A stretch of 64,000 bases of DNA from Fragilariopsis cylindrus CCMP1102. Taxonomy: Eukaryota > Bacillariophyta > Bacillariophyceae > Bacillariales > Bacillariaceae. A model generated the notes under the pieces. That model saw only the letters and a list, made by a program, of their open reading frames with translations, was not told the origin of the DNA and did not search any database. Positions within the stretch are counted from its first letter, which is position 1, and each line of letters begins with the position of its first letter. Location: positions 1,116,001 to 1,180,000 of the forward strand of contig FMBT01000289.1 of NCBI GenBank assembly GCA_900095095.1. The letters are read 5' to 3'. This document shows, piece by piece, positions 19,475-30,885 of the stretch. Made by a program: the position numbers and the translations under genes.

Positions 19475-20155
19475 TTCCTGGTCGGTTGTTATATTTTATA
19501 GTTATTTGCTTCTAAAAAAAACTAATTAGGGCTCAATATTATCATTGAGATGATGAATTGCATTTGATGCGATTGATGGGTTTGTTTCTGTTTTTGTTTT
19601 TCCGTTAATGAGACTTTTTTGACTTTTGTTTTGAAAAAAATCTTGAAAAATGGTTGGAGAAGATTGAGTCACTAACAATTCAGTCATGGATTATATGTTT
19701 CAAACGTGCATTCAGTCTTCATTGTTCTTCACAGCATCTTTCTTTCTTATTGGGAGGCGTTTCGTCTATGTTCTTTTCTGTTCTTGTGATTGTTTCTGAT
19801 TGTTTTTTATGTAATGATATTATTGTAGTCCTAATGGTGAGTGATGATGGTGGTGGTGATAATTGATGAGAGGATAACGACGTAAATAACTTCGTCATTC
19901 CCTTTTTCCTTTTGATGGGTAAAAAATTACCCTGAAAATGGTGTTGAAATAATAGTCCCGTTATCACCTCATTCGTAACATACTCTGTTATAATCAATAT
20001 TCCTACGATAACACATGCCGGAATCTTTATTGTAGCCATCTTTCCCGTAGTTTACTTCGTATTATATTGACTTACATAACAACAACAACAACAATACTAA
20101 TAACCCACGCATATACACAATCTACGACGTCCATCAGCACTATTTCAGAATAAGA
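19475..20155. other. Divergent promoter region, Noc1 and CoA-transferase genes
   Basis: A 681-base spacer. A minus-strand open frame of 106 codons (19719-20039) starts with one hydrophobic segment but has no domain that I recognise, and it overlaps a plus-strand frame of equal quality. I treat both as chance. A short AAC-repeat lies near 20075-20095, just before the CoA-transferase gene. Confidence 0.45.
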
Positions 20156-22192
20156 ATGGAGCATGAACTAATGCATAATGACCTTGGTGGTCCTATGATT
20201 TGCGGCGACAACATCGACATTAACATTAACATTGACGACAAGAACCATCCACACAGCTCCTCCCCAGGAAAGAAAAATCGAGACGAGGAGTGGTCCGCCA
20301 AAGAAATTTCCTTGGCCGACGTCGCCGGTAAGATTTCCAATGGGTCCAAGATTTATATTGGCTCGTGCGGAGCCACGGCGGAATCCATCTTGGAAGCTCT
20401 GGTGGAGGACTGGAAGTTGGCCAATATTCAAATCATTCAAATGATCCCCGGCGGCAACCTCCCACATTTGGCCGAACAAATGGATCGGTTTCGGACGTCC
20501 AGTTTTTTCAGTTATACCCGGACGGGCTTTTTCAAATCAGACGAAGAAAGGGGGAGTGCGGAAGGACTGAAGGATTATACTCCGGTTTCGGCTGCCCAAA
20601 TATCGAGGTTATTGGAAGAAGAAAAACTCGAGGTCGATGTGTCCATCATCAAAGTGACGCCGCCCCACAAAGGATTTGTCTCGTTGGGAATCGGAGTGGA
20701 AGCGACACGCGATTTCATTCGGCACAGTGGCCTTGTCATTGCCGAAGTCAATGAAAACATGCCTTGGACGGAGGGTCCATCTAAAATTCCCGTGTCGGAA
20801 ATTGATTGGTGGATTCCCGTCAACAAACCTCTATTGACAACGATGGAACTCTGGCCCGAACTGGCCATCTACCCAAATTATCCCAAGCAAGTTAGGGATC
20901 AGATAGGACGGACCGTGGTCAAATTGATTCCCGATCGAGCGACGGTTCGATTTGGAGTTAGTCCATTGGTATTCTCCGTCTTGCCCTTCTTGCGAGCCAA
21001 ACGAGATCTCGGGTTGCATACCGATCTATTAAGTGACACTCTTTACAAACTACACGAAGAAGGGGTCATTACCAACAAGTACAAAACGATTGATACAGGC
21101 CGAAGTGTGGTAAGCCAGGCCCATGGTAGTCAAGAGCTCTATGAATTTTGCGACCGCAATCCCGTGATTGAATTCCACCCGGTGTCGTATTCTTGCGATG
21201 TCCAAACACTCGCGAAAATTGACAATTTAATAGCCGTCGTAGGGGCTCTCAAAGTCGATGTGACGGGCCAAGTGGCGACAGACTCCATTGCACACAAATG
21301 GTATGGAGGAGTATGGAGCGATGATGATTCTATTCGGGGTGCGAAGCTTTCCAATGGCGGCAAGCCAGTGGTTGTGGTACCTTCCAGGAGTATTTCTGGA
21401 CGATCGAATATAGTCTTTGAATTACCTCCTGGAACCGGCGTCAGTATCACCCGGAGTGATGTGGAGTATGTCGTGACCGAGATTGGTGTGGCTTACCTCT
21501 ATGGCAAGTCCATTCGAGAGCGGTGTCTAGCCATGATTGACATCGCCCATCCCGATTTTCGAGAGGAGTTGTTGGAGCAAGCCAAGGAAAAGAGGTATGT
21601 GTCAAGTTCCCAGCCGGGTCGATCTTCTAGTATATTGTACCCAACGCATCTAGAGGCACTACACACTACCAAAACAGGGAAAGAGGTTCTGATTCGGCCA
21701 ATCAAAGCCGTGGATGAAGATGGCCTACGCAATTTCTTCCACAAGCTATCGAATCATTCAGTGTACCTTCGGTATTTTCGGATAATGAAGTCCATGCCCC
21801 AGCGGATATTGCAAAAGACGGCAGACGTCGATTATTCGAACGACATGGCGATGGTGGTACTGAGCCCACCTGATGCATATAATAGTGAGCTGATAGCCAT
21901 TGGTCAATGGGTCAGTGATCCACGGGGTCTGGTACCTCCGGAGATGGCATTTCAAGTCCTTGACGACTGGCAAGGCGAGGGTCTTGGAACCTATCTCTTT
22001 CAAAAGTTGGTGGAGATAGCTAAGGTGCAAGACATACCGACACTAAAGGCGGATGTCCTCAATGACAACAAGGGAATGCTTCAAATATTGGAAAAGTCAA
22101 CAGTACCATTCATGAGACGATCCGATTTCGGAGTCGTTACCTTCACTTTTGACCTTACCACTAGTACTGCGGACTCAAAGGAAAAGCCATAA
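20156..22192 (+). CDS. Bifunctional acetyl-CoA hydrolase/transferase and GNAT protein
   Basis: A single-exon, 678-residue protein with two enzyme modules. Residues about 45-470 form an acetyl-CoA hydrolase/4-hydroxybutyrate CoA-transferase fold: YIGSCGATAESILEAL, then PPHKGFVSLGIGVEATRDF, DLGLHTDLLSDTLYKLHEEG, ALKVDVTGQVATDSI and GRSNIVFELPPGTGVSIT. Residues about 500-670 form a GNAT acetyltransferase: LIRPIKAVDEDGLRNFF, then VLDDWQGEGLGTYLFQKL, the acetyl-CoA pyrophosphate loop (Q/RxxGxG/A). This fusion is common in bacteria and rare in eukaryotes. The family often shows Glu in the HTE segment; here it is Asp, which some members also have as far as I recall. The gene is visibly richer in G and C, especially at third codon positions, than its neighbours. 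The first 40 residues are Asn/Asp/Ile-rich and not a clear targeting leader. The substrate cannot be deduced. Confidence 0.88.
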   Translation: MEHELMHNDLGGPMICGDNIDININIDDKNHPHSSSPGKKNRDEEWSAKEISLADVAGKISNGSKIYIGSCGATAESILEALVEDWKLANIQIIQMIPGGNLPHLAEQMDRFRTSSFFSYTRTGFFKSDEERGSAEGLKDYTPVSAAQISRLLEEEKLEVDVSIIKVTPPHKGFVSLGIGVEATRDFIRHSGLVIAEVNENMPWTEGPSKIPVSEIDWWIPVNKPLLTTMELWPELAIYPNYPKQVRDQIGRTVVKLIPDRATVRFGVSPLVFSVLPFLRAKRDLGLHTDLLSDTLYKLHEEGVITNKYKTIDTGRSVVSQAHGSQELYEFCDRNPVIEFHPVSYSCDVQTLAKIDNLIAVVGALKVDVTGQVATDSIAHKWYGGVWSDDDSIRGAKLSNGGKPVVVVPSRSISGRSNIVFELPPGTGVSITRSDVEYVVTEIGVAYLYGKSIRERCLAMIDIAHPDFREELLEQAKEKRYVSSSQPGRSSSILYPTHLEALHTTKTGKEVLIRPIKAVDEDGLRNFFHKLSNHSVYLRYFRIMKSMPQRILQKTADVDYSNDMAMVVLSPPDAYNSELIAIGQWVSDPRGLVPPEMAFQVLDDWQGEGLGTYLFQKLVEIAKVQDIPTLKADVLNDNKGMLQILEKSTVPFMRRSDFGVVTFTFDLTTSTADSKEKP

Positions 22193-22540
22193 ATTTTATA
22201 GAGTAGAGACTGATTACATACCATTGATAATTATCATCATCTTGCAGATTATTGCTTGCTTTCCTATTCTCAAGACCAACTATTTTTAGCCGGCTCGTGC
22301 CGTTCAACGTCACTTGCTACTTGTTTCCTGAAAAAGTTCCTAGATGTGAAATGGTGCGGTCGTACTTGGTTCACTTACTAGTCTTTACTACTACATTGGT
22401 TCTATTACTCTATTACTCTATGGCTCTTGCTGTTTTGCTGATGCACCATTTCTTCTTCTTTGGAAGGTGAGATGTTACTAGCCCTATTGTTCTGTCTATA
22501 TAACAGAAGTGTATAAGATTGTATACAAGCAGGATAAAGA
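22193..22540. other. Spacer between CoA-transferase gene and GT92 pseudogene
   Basis: This region holds an open stretch (22252-22470) whose last 40 codons encode a strongly hydrophobic segment (LVHLLVFTTTLVLLLYYSMA) followed by GGAAG/GTGAGA, a plausible donor site. It could be the former signal-anchor exon of the GT92 pseudogene, but the link is unproven. Confidence 0.3.
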
Positions 22541-23635
22541 TATGTTGTGAACGGTGGAAGATTTGTTACACATGCAAGTAAATGGTTTCAAAGTTTTTGT
22601 TCAGCCTTTCCTGAAGGAAAGCAGCCATGGGCAAAAGATATTACTATGAAAGATTGGGTGTAGATTTGGTTAGTACAATTGCTACTTGCAATTGGGGCAT
22701 GTGTCCGCTTCAAAGGAGAATCTGATCGATTGCATGTTCCTCAATGGATTGAATATCATCGTTTATTGGGAATAAAACATTTTTGGGTTTATATCAATAA
22801 GGAATGGAACGTAAATGGTCTATATAACCAGTCTTATATGACGTACATGCAGTTTGATTTGAATTGAAAGAATCGTGTTTCATTTTTTCCACATCATTAT
22901 ACTGATGCAAAACCAAAATTATCTCAATAACCAGCTTCCTGGCAGTGCATGTTCAATGCTAGAAAATACAACTATGATTGGATAATCACTACAGATGTAG
23001 ATGAATACATGCATGTTCCCAAAAGCAATAACAAAAATATCAATATTAACAACGAGACGAAGACGACTAATATGATATCCTCGTCGCCGCTTCAGTCGTA
23101 CCTAACGAGATTCGATCCGAAACAATATAGTAGTTTAATTATGAATTCGATCCCATTCGGACGAAATCGTTGATTAGAACCCGACCCACTAGAACCACAA
23201 CCACCATCATTGGATCACAATTCTTCATTATTGATTGATTATGTTTGGCGGCGGGATTTAAATCTATCAGAATATACACTTTATCGACACAAACAAATAT
23301 ATAATCCACAGCACGTATGGAGTATTGGTGTACACTACTGCTGGGTTGCTGCAGGTAAGGAGGATGTCGTACTGAAACCAGAGGAGGGGCTTTTTCTACA
23401 GCACAACAAGCTTGCACAAATGGGGGTATACAAAAAATTCGAGAAGCAGATGATTAAATCTGTCGATGATCTACGAATAGATACCGAGCTACGTGATACT
23501 TATCGAGGTGATCTTATCGCGGCTATGAAAGTGCTTGGAATACACTTCTATTCATACTATCAGATAAAGGCAATAGTTCGTACTAGCATTAATAAAATCA
23601 TTCTAGAAAATAATATCACATCCAAAAAAAGTTGA
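22541..23635 (+). pseudogene. Glycosyltransferase family 92 (DUF23) pseudogene
   Basis: One reading frame encodes recognisable GT92 sequence over about 1.1 kb: KWFQSFCSAFPEGKQPWAKD, then VPQWIEYHRLLGIKHFWVY, WQCMFNARKYNYDWIITTDV followed by DEYMHV (the DxD metal site), and near the end KHNRSK-free EGLFLQHNKLAQMGVYKKF. The frame is broken by four in-frame stops, TAG at 22661, TGA at 22865, TAA at 22928 and TGA at 23171, yet no frameshift is needed anywhere and the natural end at 23635 is intact. GT92 enzymes add galactose or related sugars to glycans in the Golgi. Single-base decay without indels suggests a young pseudogene. An intron could hide one stop, but the sequence around each still reads as GT92. 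Its stop is five bases from that of the convergent importin-like gene. Confidence 0.75.
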
Positions 23636-23640
23636 AAACT

Positions 23641-26600
23641 TTACTGTGTAGTCGCTTGCTGCTGGTTGAGCATTTGCTGTTCACGAATTATCTTCAGCTC
23701 GGAATCATCAAGGCCGTCGTCCAGATCTTCTCCATATTCAAGTGCATCCATTAGTTTTGCAAGTGCAATAATAGAACCAGTTTGTTGAAGGTACAGAACA
23801 AAGTCTATTGATGGTTGCTGGTTTTGCTTTTCATCTTGATCTTGTTGGTTATTAACTTCAACAATAGTACCGCTATTTTGTGAATCATTGTGTGTCATGC
23901 GATTATCATCGGTAGATTTCAATTCCTTGTCACCTGATTCACTAGATACCGTGGAAGATCTAGATTGTTCGCCTGTCCCAGCCTTGCCTCCATTTGTAGC
24001 AGCACTTCCTCCATTTTTCACTCCATCAGCAAAAGTTACAAGATTCATCTCTTGCTGTGCCTTTTTCTGCTTAGCTCTCTCTTTCTTCTTCTTGTTCTTA
24101 TTTCTCTTGGAAGATTTCTTTTGTTCTGTCTTTTCTGTTTCCGCCCAAAGTTCTTCTTGATAATCTAAATGATAGACCTTACAATTACAATTGCAGCAAA
24201 CGTAGCACTTGCACTCTTCGCAGAAGCTAGCGTCAGATGCTCGATGCTTCGAAAAGGATTGTTTGCAAAGGGCACAGGAAACAAAATGCTGCTTCCAAAT
24301 GCGTTCGGCACGCTTCGTCACCGCGCTGCTATTGTGACTCTCACGGGCCTTATCGATAAGAGACGAATTGACCAAAGAGGGCGTTCGTGTTTTCATGTTG
24401 TCTTGAATCTCGCCGTTTTCGATCTGCTCTCTCCTTATCATTTCTCGGGTTTCTTCAACTTGAAGTACTCTTTCTAGGCCTTCTAAAGCCATCATAACCA
24501 TACTAGCTTCTGACAACAAAACTCCCAGAACCGAAACACAACCTTCATCTACCAAAACCTCGATCTGAGAGTCGCTACCACAACTTGTAGCGTTCAATAC
24601 CACCCAGCAAGCTTCACTACGGACTTCTTGGTCTGTCTTTTTGTTTCTAACAAGTTTGACCAAAGGTGGTATAGCACCAGAATCAATCACAGCCTGGATT
24701 TGATCAACCGTACCGGCAGCTATATTCGAAAGAGTCCAGCAGGCTTCTTTTTGGATTTCGCGGTTGTTATGCATGACAAGCTCCTTCAACCTTGGTACCG
24801 CACCACACTCTAAGATTACCTCAGTATAATCTGTCGTGGTGCCGACCTGATTGCTGTCATCACTGCATTCAGCACATACTATATTCCCAATCGTTCTTAA
24901 TGCGGGTTTTGTCACTCTCCAACTTGGATGCAATAGAAGCTCGACTAGACGCGGAACGAGTCCACCTTTTGGTGCTTTGCTTTCAATCTTCGTCGTTACT
25001 ACTTCGGCGATATGAGAGGATGGACCGTCACATAGATGAGAGAGGGTCCAGCATGTGTAACTAAGAACCTCGGAATCGGCCATTCGAAGCAAACGTCGCA
25101 TGACTGGCAGTAGAACATGCATTTCGATTTCATCGCTACTCGAATAGTCGCTCGCTTTGCCATTACTACTACCATTACTACCGCTACCACCGCCACCGCC
25201 CTTTCCGTGACTCTGTTGCTGAAATATCCCTTCAACTAAATTCGACAACGTCCAGCTACCAATGCGTTGCAAACTAAGATTATCAGGGTGCGCTTCTAAA
25301 CACCTCAATAGCTGGTTCATCACTCCCGCTGCCAAGATGACATCTCGTGCCGAGACAGATTTTTCACGTGATAAGTCATGAGAAGAATTTGATGATGAAC
25401 CACCCGAAGATGAAGTTCCTGGCGAGTCGCCAACAGCGATACTCCCCAGAATCCACATTGACTGTTCGTATACTTCCTTATTTGAACTAGATAGCAAAGA
25501 AATTAATGTTGGGATTGCATCAGCGTGCCGTAGCAGTAAGTGCTGAGAAGAAGGTGAAAGCTGTTGCGGAAAGCAAGTGAGAGATCCAGCATTGCTTGAA
25601 CCAGGTACAGGAGTGGGAGGCGGGAGAAAAGTGTTATTAGGTACAGCAGAATGCGCTCCTCCTGGAGGCGGAGCAAGAGATGTAAAATTTATTCCCGCAG
25701 CTTGCGAAGCTTTTGCATTCTGGAAGAGCCCATGGGAAGATTGGGCCGAAGAAGGAAATAGTGGTGCTGGGGGTAAAGAAAAATTTGATTTGCCATCTTT
25801 AATACTCTTATCAAAAACTTTTGAATTTTGGATTGTAGCGGACAAACTTGCGTCAAAACTTGCTACCGCTTCAGCTGATAGTGTCTGTGAAAATGAAAGT
25901 GGCGGGAACGGGACGCTATTTGGTGCAGGATTTACTAATGACGGATATGGGTAGGTAGTTTGAGTATCACTGTTACCGAACATATTAAAATGAGACGATG
26001 ATGAGGAAGAAGACCCACCGCCTTTCACAGCCGCCGCTGCAGCTTGAGCAGCTGCGGCAACAGCACTAGATTGAGCCTGTGTGTGTTGATAATAGGATTG
26101 TTGCGCACATAGTTCTGCAATATTTGTGAGTGCTAACAAAGATTCCACTTGCACTGCTGGTCGATCATGAAAAGTCAACCACTTCAAAAGTATCGGAATC
26201 CATTTATTTTCCTGCGCTTTAAAGAGCAAGTCTCTGTTTCTCGGTAAAAGCTGTTAAAAGTAATTAGAATTGAATGGATCATAATCAAAAAATAATGATG
26301 TTGTGAGAGGAAAAATAATAAATCAGAAAACATTAAAAATAAATGGGTTGTGCTACCAAAAGCAAACTAGCTATTGGCTCAAAAATATGCAGTTAAGTGA
26401 ACCAATACACATCAAACATAAAAGGGCAGATTGGAACAATTTCTTGCGGTATTGCATCGTCGTGCGATGGATCGTGTTTTATCGTGTTTGTGTGTAAAAG
26501 CATGTTTAAAACTCTCTACATACCTCTCGAAGCTTTCGTGCCGTAGCAAGCTGTATATCAGCAATGGCCTCATCTGACATATTCGCAAAGTCTGGACGTC

Positions 26601-26883
26601 TATTAGAATTTTCAGCAGCTTTGAGTAGTCGAGGCGAATTAGCCGCCTCGTGTTTAGTTAGAAAATCATTTAGTTCCGTTGCCAAACGTTCCGTTGTTTC
26701 TTTTATTTCAGTCAAGGTTTCTGAGTCTGGTTTTGGTTCACTTAAACCACTTAAGTCTGCATTTGCGAGTGCATCTGCTGCTCGTTTACCAAGAGCACTT
26801 CCCGATAATAAACTAGAGGTTGATTTTGTATCCTGACTCGAAGACGATTCGTCTTGCATAGAATATCTCTTAGTTTGTTTCAT
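23641..26883 (-). CDS. Importin-alpha-like armadillo protein with Cys-rich tail
   Basis: Two exons on the minus strand, 26524-26883 and 23641-26250, flank a 273-base intron (donor GTATGT, acceptor TTAACAG) and give 989 residues. After the join the sequence reads LLPRNRDLLFKAQENKWIPI. Armadillo repeats cover residues about 120-720, with the Trp/Asn ladder of importin-alpha: MWILGSIAVGD, SWTLSNLVEG, CWTLSHLCDG, LRTIGNIVCAE, CWTLSNIAAGT, CWVVLNATSC. Such proteins carry nuclear-localisation-signal cargo. Two features differ from the family. The N-terminus (MKQTKRYSMQDE and on) is acidic and Ser-rich and shows no basic importin-beta-binding domain. A Ser/Ala/Pro-rich insert of about 160 residues splits the first repeats. 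Residues about 775-815 hold a Cys cluster (CALCKQSF, then FCEECKCYVCCNCNCKVYHL), followed by a Lys-rich stretch and an acidic tail. Confidence 0.8.
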
Positions 26884-28587
26884 CGTCGAGAAAATTGATA
26901 TTTTTGTAAGTAGCGGTGCGGTGCGTTATTGTTGTATTGTCCTATGAATTATGAATCGAAAATTGAGCGTGTACTTGTACGGCTTCTGCAGTAAATGCGG
27001 AACAATTCAAAGTATTATTGCTGGTTCAGGTAATCCGTCGATTTTTCTAATTGCAATCGAATGCTTATTTGCTTAAACTGTTCGTTTGCTTTTGTTACGA
27101 CTAAAGGAAAGGCACAACATGAAGTTTAAACTTGTGTTCAGAATTTAAAATTACTTTTTACAACACCGTAATATTGTACGACGCGCAGTAACATTACCCC
27201 GCGTAAACGTGTAACTGCAAAAAAAACAGGTCAGGCGCTTTGTTTTTAACGACCTGTTTATGCGTTGTATCCAAACCCGCTATAAAAATAAAGCTGATGT
27301 TTGTCATTATTATCTATTGTACTGTATTTTTTGTCTCTCTATCACCCCTCATGTTTCACATAGGTCCTACATAGAACTATTACTATGCTATGCTATTATA
27401 TTGATTTTATATAATGTGGTTTCTACTTGTTAAATTTGTACACAAATTTGTGCACATCATGTCATGGGGGTCATATGAGAAGAGAAATACGTATCAACAC
27501 TAACTGGTAGTCATTGTCTCTCTATTATTTCATGTTGATGTCGGTAAAAAATATTGTAGTTATTTAATTTTGTTGCTAGTAGACTGCTAGAGTGAGTGTT
27601 ATAAGGGAACCTGTGTATTGTACCTTTGGTTTGTGTCTTTTTTCAGTGCACTAACCTCTAATTCTGTACATACTGATATATTATTGGGAAGAGTGTTGAA
27701 CAGCTATTAAGAAAGAGAAAGTGGGAGGAAAGTCATCACAAGACCCTCATACTATCATAGGATAGATCATCATCCAGAAATCATATTCACAGATCTTGAA
27801 GGAATTAAGTACATCACAGTTTATAATGTGCCATCATGGCTCATTTGCCTCTATACTGATGTCCCTAACTGATAAAAATGAGATCACCGTGTGTCGTCAT
27901 TTTCATTTTCATTATCATTATTATTGCTATTAATTGATATTCTTGCTTCTATTGGTGCATTTCTGCTATCATATTACCAAAACAATTGATTAAAGCTGAT
28001 TCATCACTCTTTTACCATTGCATTCGAGATACTCATTGAAGATAGATACAATTCCTGTCAAATTATCACAAAAAAAATGGAGCCCATCCACTAGCTAAGT
28101 TACTTCCATCACTGTGTCATCTAATATCTTATATCTTGATTCGACTACTACATGATACTGAAAGATCTGGGTGCAATGGAAATTTAGAGGATGGTTATAA
28201 GGTTCTAGGCAGTAGAAGGGTGGCAACATTACATTGAACGTTACATGCACTATATATTTTTCAGCAAAGAGATTTTATAGAAATCTGCATCGAACAAATA
28301 TATAATGACATTATTGTATGTACGAATTAAGCGTTTGCTGAACTTCGTTCTCAAACTTGTTCTTGTTCCTACATTAGTTAGTAGACCAGATACGATAAAG
28401 TCGAGATACTGCTGTGATATATGTGTTGACTTATATTCGTGGGTGTCGATGTCGATGTCGGTGTCGTCATCATCATCATCAAGTTTAGTTCAAAAAAAAG
28501 AGATCCTAACGGTGCATAAGATTTTGGTTAAACAATGCTTATATTATTCCATCTATGTTTTTTAATTATATCGCGTATACAATACAA
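26884..28587. other. Intergenic region, 1.7 kb
   Basis: This AT-rich DNA lies upstream of the importin-like gene and downstream of the next minus-strand gene. It contains a possible hairpin at about 27226-27262, with AACAGGTC pairing with GACCTGTT, and a GTCGAT/CAT repeat near 28442-28480. A weak plus-strand open frame (28305-28565) has no recognisable domain. No RNA gene is supported. Confidence 0.5.
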
Positions 28588-29310
28588 TTAGGACTTTTCT
28601 TGTCGAGCTGGTAATTTTTCTCGGATTTTGGACAGAATATCTTTGTTTTCATCTGAAAATTGTAGTAATCGTTTTTCGTCATCAATAACAGTGCTGTTAT
28701 CGCCACTATCGTCGTCTGTACCGAATGCAATTTGTTCTAATTCATCGAGGAAATCATGTAACAAAAGACTTTCATTCAGCATGTACTGTAATGAAGGACG
28801 TTGTCCTTTACGATTCACACGAATAGTATCATCAAATGAAAATGAAACCATACCAGACCCATCTGTATAATACAAATCTAATCGTTCGTCATCTTCCTCG
28901 TTGGAAGCTAACGTCCAGGAACCTTTGACGGGTGTATTTTGGTAACCAGCCAAAAACAGTTGTGAGTAAAAACGCAATGGTTTCGATTTTATTGATTTTG
29001 TTGGAATTTCGAAAACGCTGCTGGCTGCAGCTGCAGGTCCACCACCGGTATTGACGTTGCCTTCATCAGTCGACTGGGATTGTTGACCAAATAAGTTTCC
29101 GAATATATTGTAAAGGCGTGTTGTTGTTGCTGTTGCTGCTGCTGCTGCTGCTGCTGTTGTTGGAAGACCTGTATTTCTCGTAGATGCAGTCGAATGCTTG
29201 GAAGTAGTAGGTACGACAATCTGAAAGCCCTCAGAATAAGACAATGCTAGGAGCAATCCCGTCCAGGAAAGAACTACAAGTGATGAGTTCTTTAATTTGA
29301 ATGTCCCCAT
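28588..29310 (-). CDS. Plastid-targeted protein of unknown function
   Basis: A 240-residue protein. Residues 8-28 are a hydrophobic signal peptide (SSLVVLSWTGLLLALSYSEG), and the predicted cleavage SEG/FQ puts Phe at +1, as in the ASAF motif. A Ser/Thr/Ala-rich stretch with a poly-Ala/Thr run follows, as in transit peptides of complex plastids. The mature part (about residues 90-240) has a compact region with KPLRFYSQLFLAGYQNTPVK, GSWTLASNEEDDERLDLYY and GMVSFSFDDTIRVNRKGQRP. It ends in a helical acidic segment (LHDFLDELEQIAFG). I do not recognise the family. The look is that of a soluble stromal protein conserved in algae with red plastids, but that conservation is a guess. Confidence 0.65.
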   Translation of the reverse strand: MGTFKLKNSSLVVLSWTGLLLALSYSEGFQIVVPTTSKHSTASTRNTGLPTTAAAAAAATATTTRLYNIFGNLFGQQSQSTDEGNVNTGGGPAAAASSVFEIPTKSIKSKPLRFYSQLFLAGYQNTPVKGSWTLASNEEDDERLDLYYTDGSGMVSFSFDDTIRVNRKGQRPSLQYMLNESLLLHDFLDELEQIAFGTDDDSGDNSTVIDDEKRLLQFSDENKDILSKIREKLPARQEKS

Positions 29311-30885
29311 GGTCTACAAAAATATTGATAAGTACTATGATGTGTACCAACAGCGTCGTGATTAAAGCAATGAACTTATTTGATTACTAAACTTAAATAC
29401 TCGTTTGTCGCAGGAAGATTTTGTGATACTTGTGTTTGTGTTTGGTAACTTAAAACTTCCTCAAACGAGGGAGAAAGCAAAAAGGAGATGTAAATTAATT
29501 ACACGCTTGTGCCTGATTCATTCACTACTAGTATGTGTGCTACCTAGTTAGTAGTTAGGATCTAGTTAGGATCTAGTTAGGATACGTATGCTTGTGGCTT
29601 TTGAAGATGATTCATAGCATTATCATCCAATTATTGTGCCGTTATCTGATTGAATCAGAATGAAAACGGTGGTGCGTTATGAAGAGGCAGAGCAGTTTCT
29701 TGAACGTTTTAAGGTTTGCCATCACAATCCACTTTTTATTTTTCCTCTTTATTTAAATTTTAAGCTCCATTACATACTTCACTCTTTACCCCTATTTTAA
29801 AAAAATACTTGCATAGTAAAAGTGTTTTCAGCGCGCAGATTAGCTTAGAACAAAGAAGCATCAATAATTTAAAAATCAACTGAACGTAAGTTACGTAACA
29901 AGGCAATCCAATACTTACGACACATCATCCGTACGCTCTACAATGGGTCTCTCTTTGGCTAGTGCTGACCTTTTCAGCTACTTTCTTTGAGCTATCTGTG
30001 TTAGAAGTAGTGTTTAGGGACCATATCAGCCCTGTAGCTAACGAAACAGACAATGGATCAGAGGTGCCATTATTAGTGTTGCCGTCAGTTTTTCCATATT
30101 TTTTTCAGGTTTACGCGTGTACTTTTACGGTGATATCATCAACTTTTTTAACGTAATCCAAAATATCTTATACTACAGACTACATGGGAACTTTCTTTCA
30201 GGTATGGATGCTAGATTGTCATACAGTACAGTATAGTGCCATTTTCTTTAAAAAAAATGGATTCCATACCCGTTATGGCATCACATGTACCCAGATTTGT
30301 CATCCTTGGAGTAGAAAACGCGGCATTCCCGCTTTTAGCATCAAACTAATATTGCTTTTTCCGGCTTGTCGTTGGAATTTTTCACTACTTTCTTTTGCAA
30401 ATCCTAATTTAATATACCATTAAACACCACAGCAGGATATCAAAAGTGGATATAAATTGATTTTACTTGAAATATCCCATATTTCTGAATAAATCGGCTA
30501 ACATACCGTTAGGAACCCATATGATAGTTATGCTATGGAGATGGAATAAATTGGCAATGATAATCCCTCTGTTATTCCCTATGAGTAGTACCCATCTAAT
30601 TAACTGATAAATTTATTATCACAATCCAAGGAGGTATGTTTCAAGATATTCAGTTACCACAATTTATAAACAAATTAAGTAAAATAACAACAAATTATTT
30701 AAATATTTACTTCTGTTGTTACTATATTAAAAGGTACCTTCTTACATCTTGTTTATCAGATAGCTCTTCAGTCCGATCTATAATCAAAAGTACTCAATCG
30801 GCATCACTTAGGTCCGACTTCTTTTCCTTTAGTTCTAAAATGGTTTCCCATCGTCGGATACTCATCTTGGTGTATTCGTAGTCGA
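29311..30885. other. Intergenic region, 1.58 kb
   Basis: This spacer lies between two minus-strand genes. An open frame at 29962-30156 and a short ATG frame near 29661 were examined and show no known domain. A small tandem repeat lies at 29554-29584. The rest is AT-rich without supported features. Confidence 0.5.
29554..29584. repeat. Short tandem repeat, 11-base unit
   Basis: The unit GTTAGGATCTA occurs nearly three times in a row. It lies in the upstream flank of the plastid-targeted gene. No function is implied. Confidence 0.85.

Noticed and set aside
19719-20039. 106-codon minus-strand frame between Noc1 and the CoA-transferase gene
   Set aside because: It overlaps a plus-strand frame of equal length, has no domain, and lies where two divergent promoters must be.
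20168-22030. Long minus-strand frames inside the CoA-transferase gene
   Set aside because: They arise from the G/C-rich codons of the real plus-strand gene.
27226-27262. Hairpin considered as a terminator or small RNA
   Set aside because: Eight paired bases with a long loop are common by chance in AT-rich DNA, and no promoter or partner was seen.
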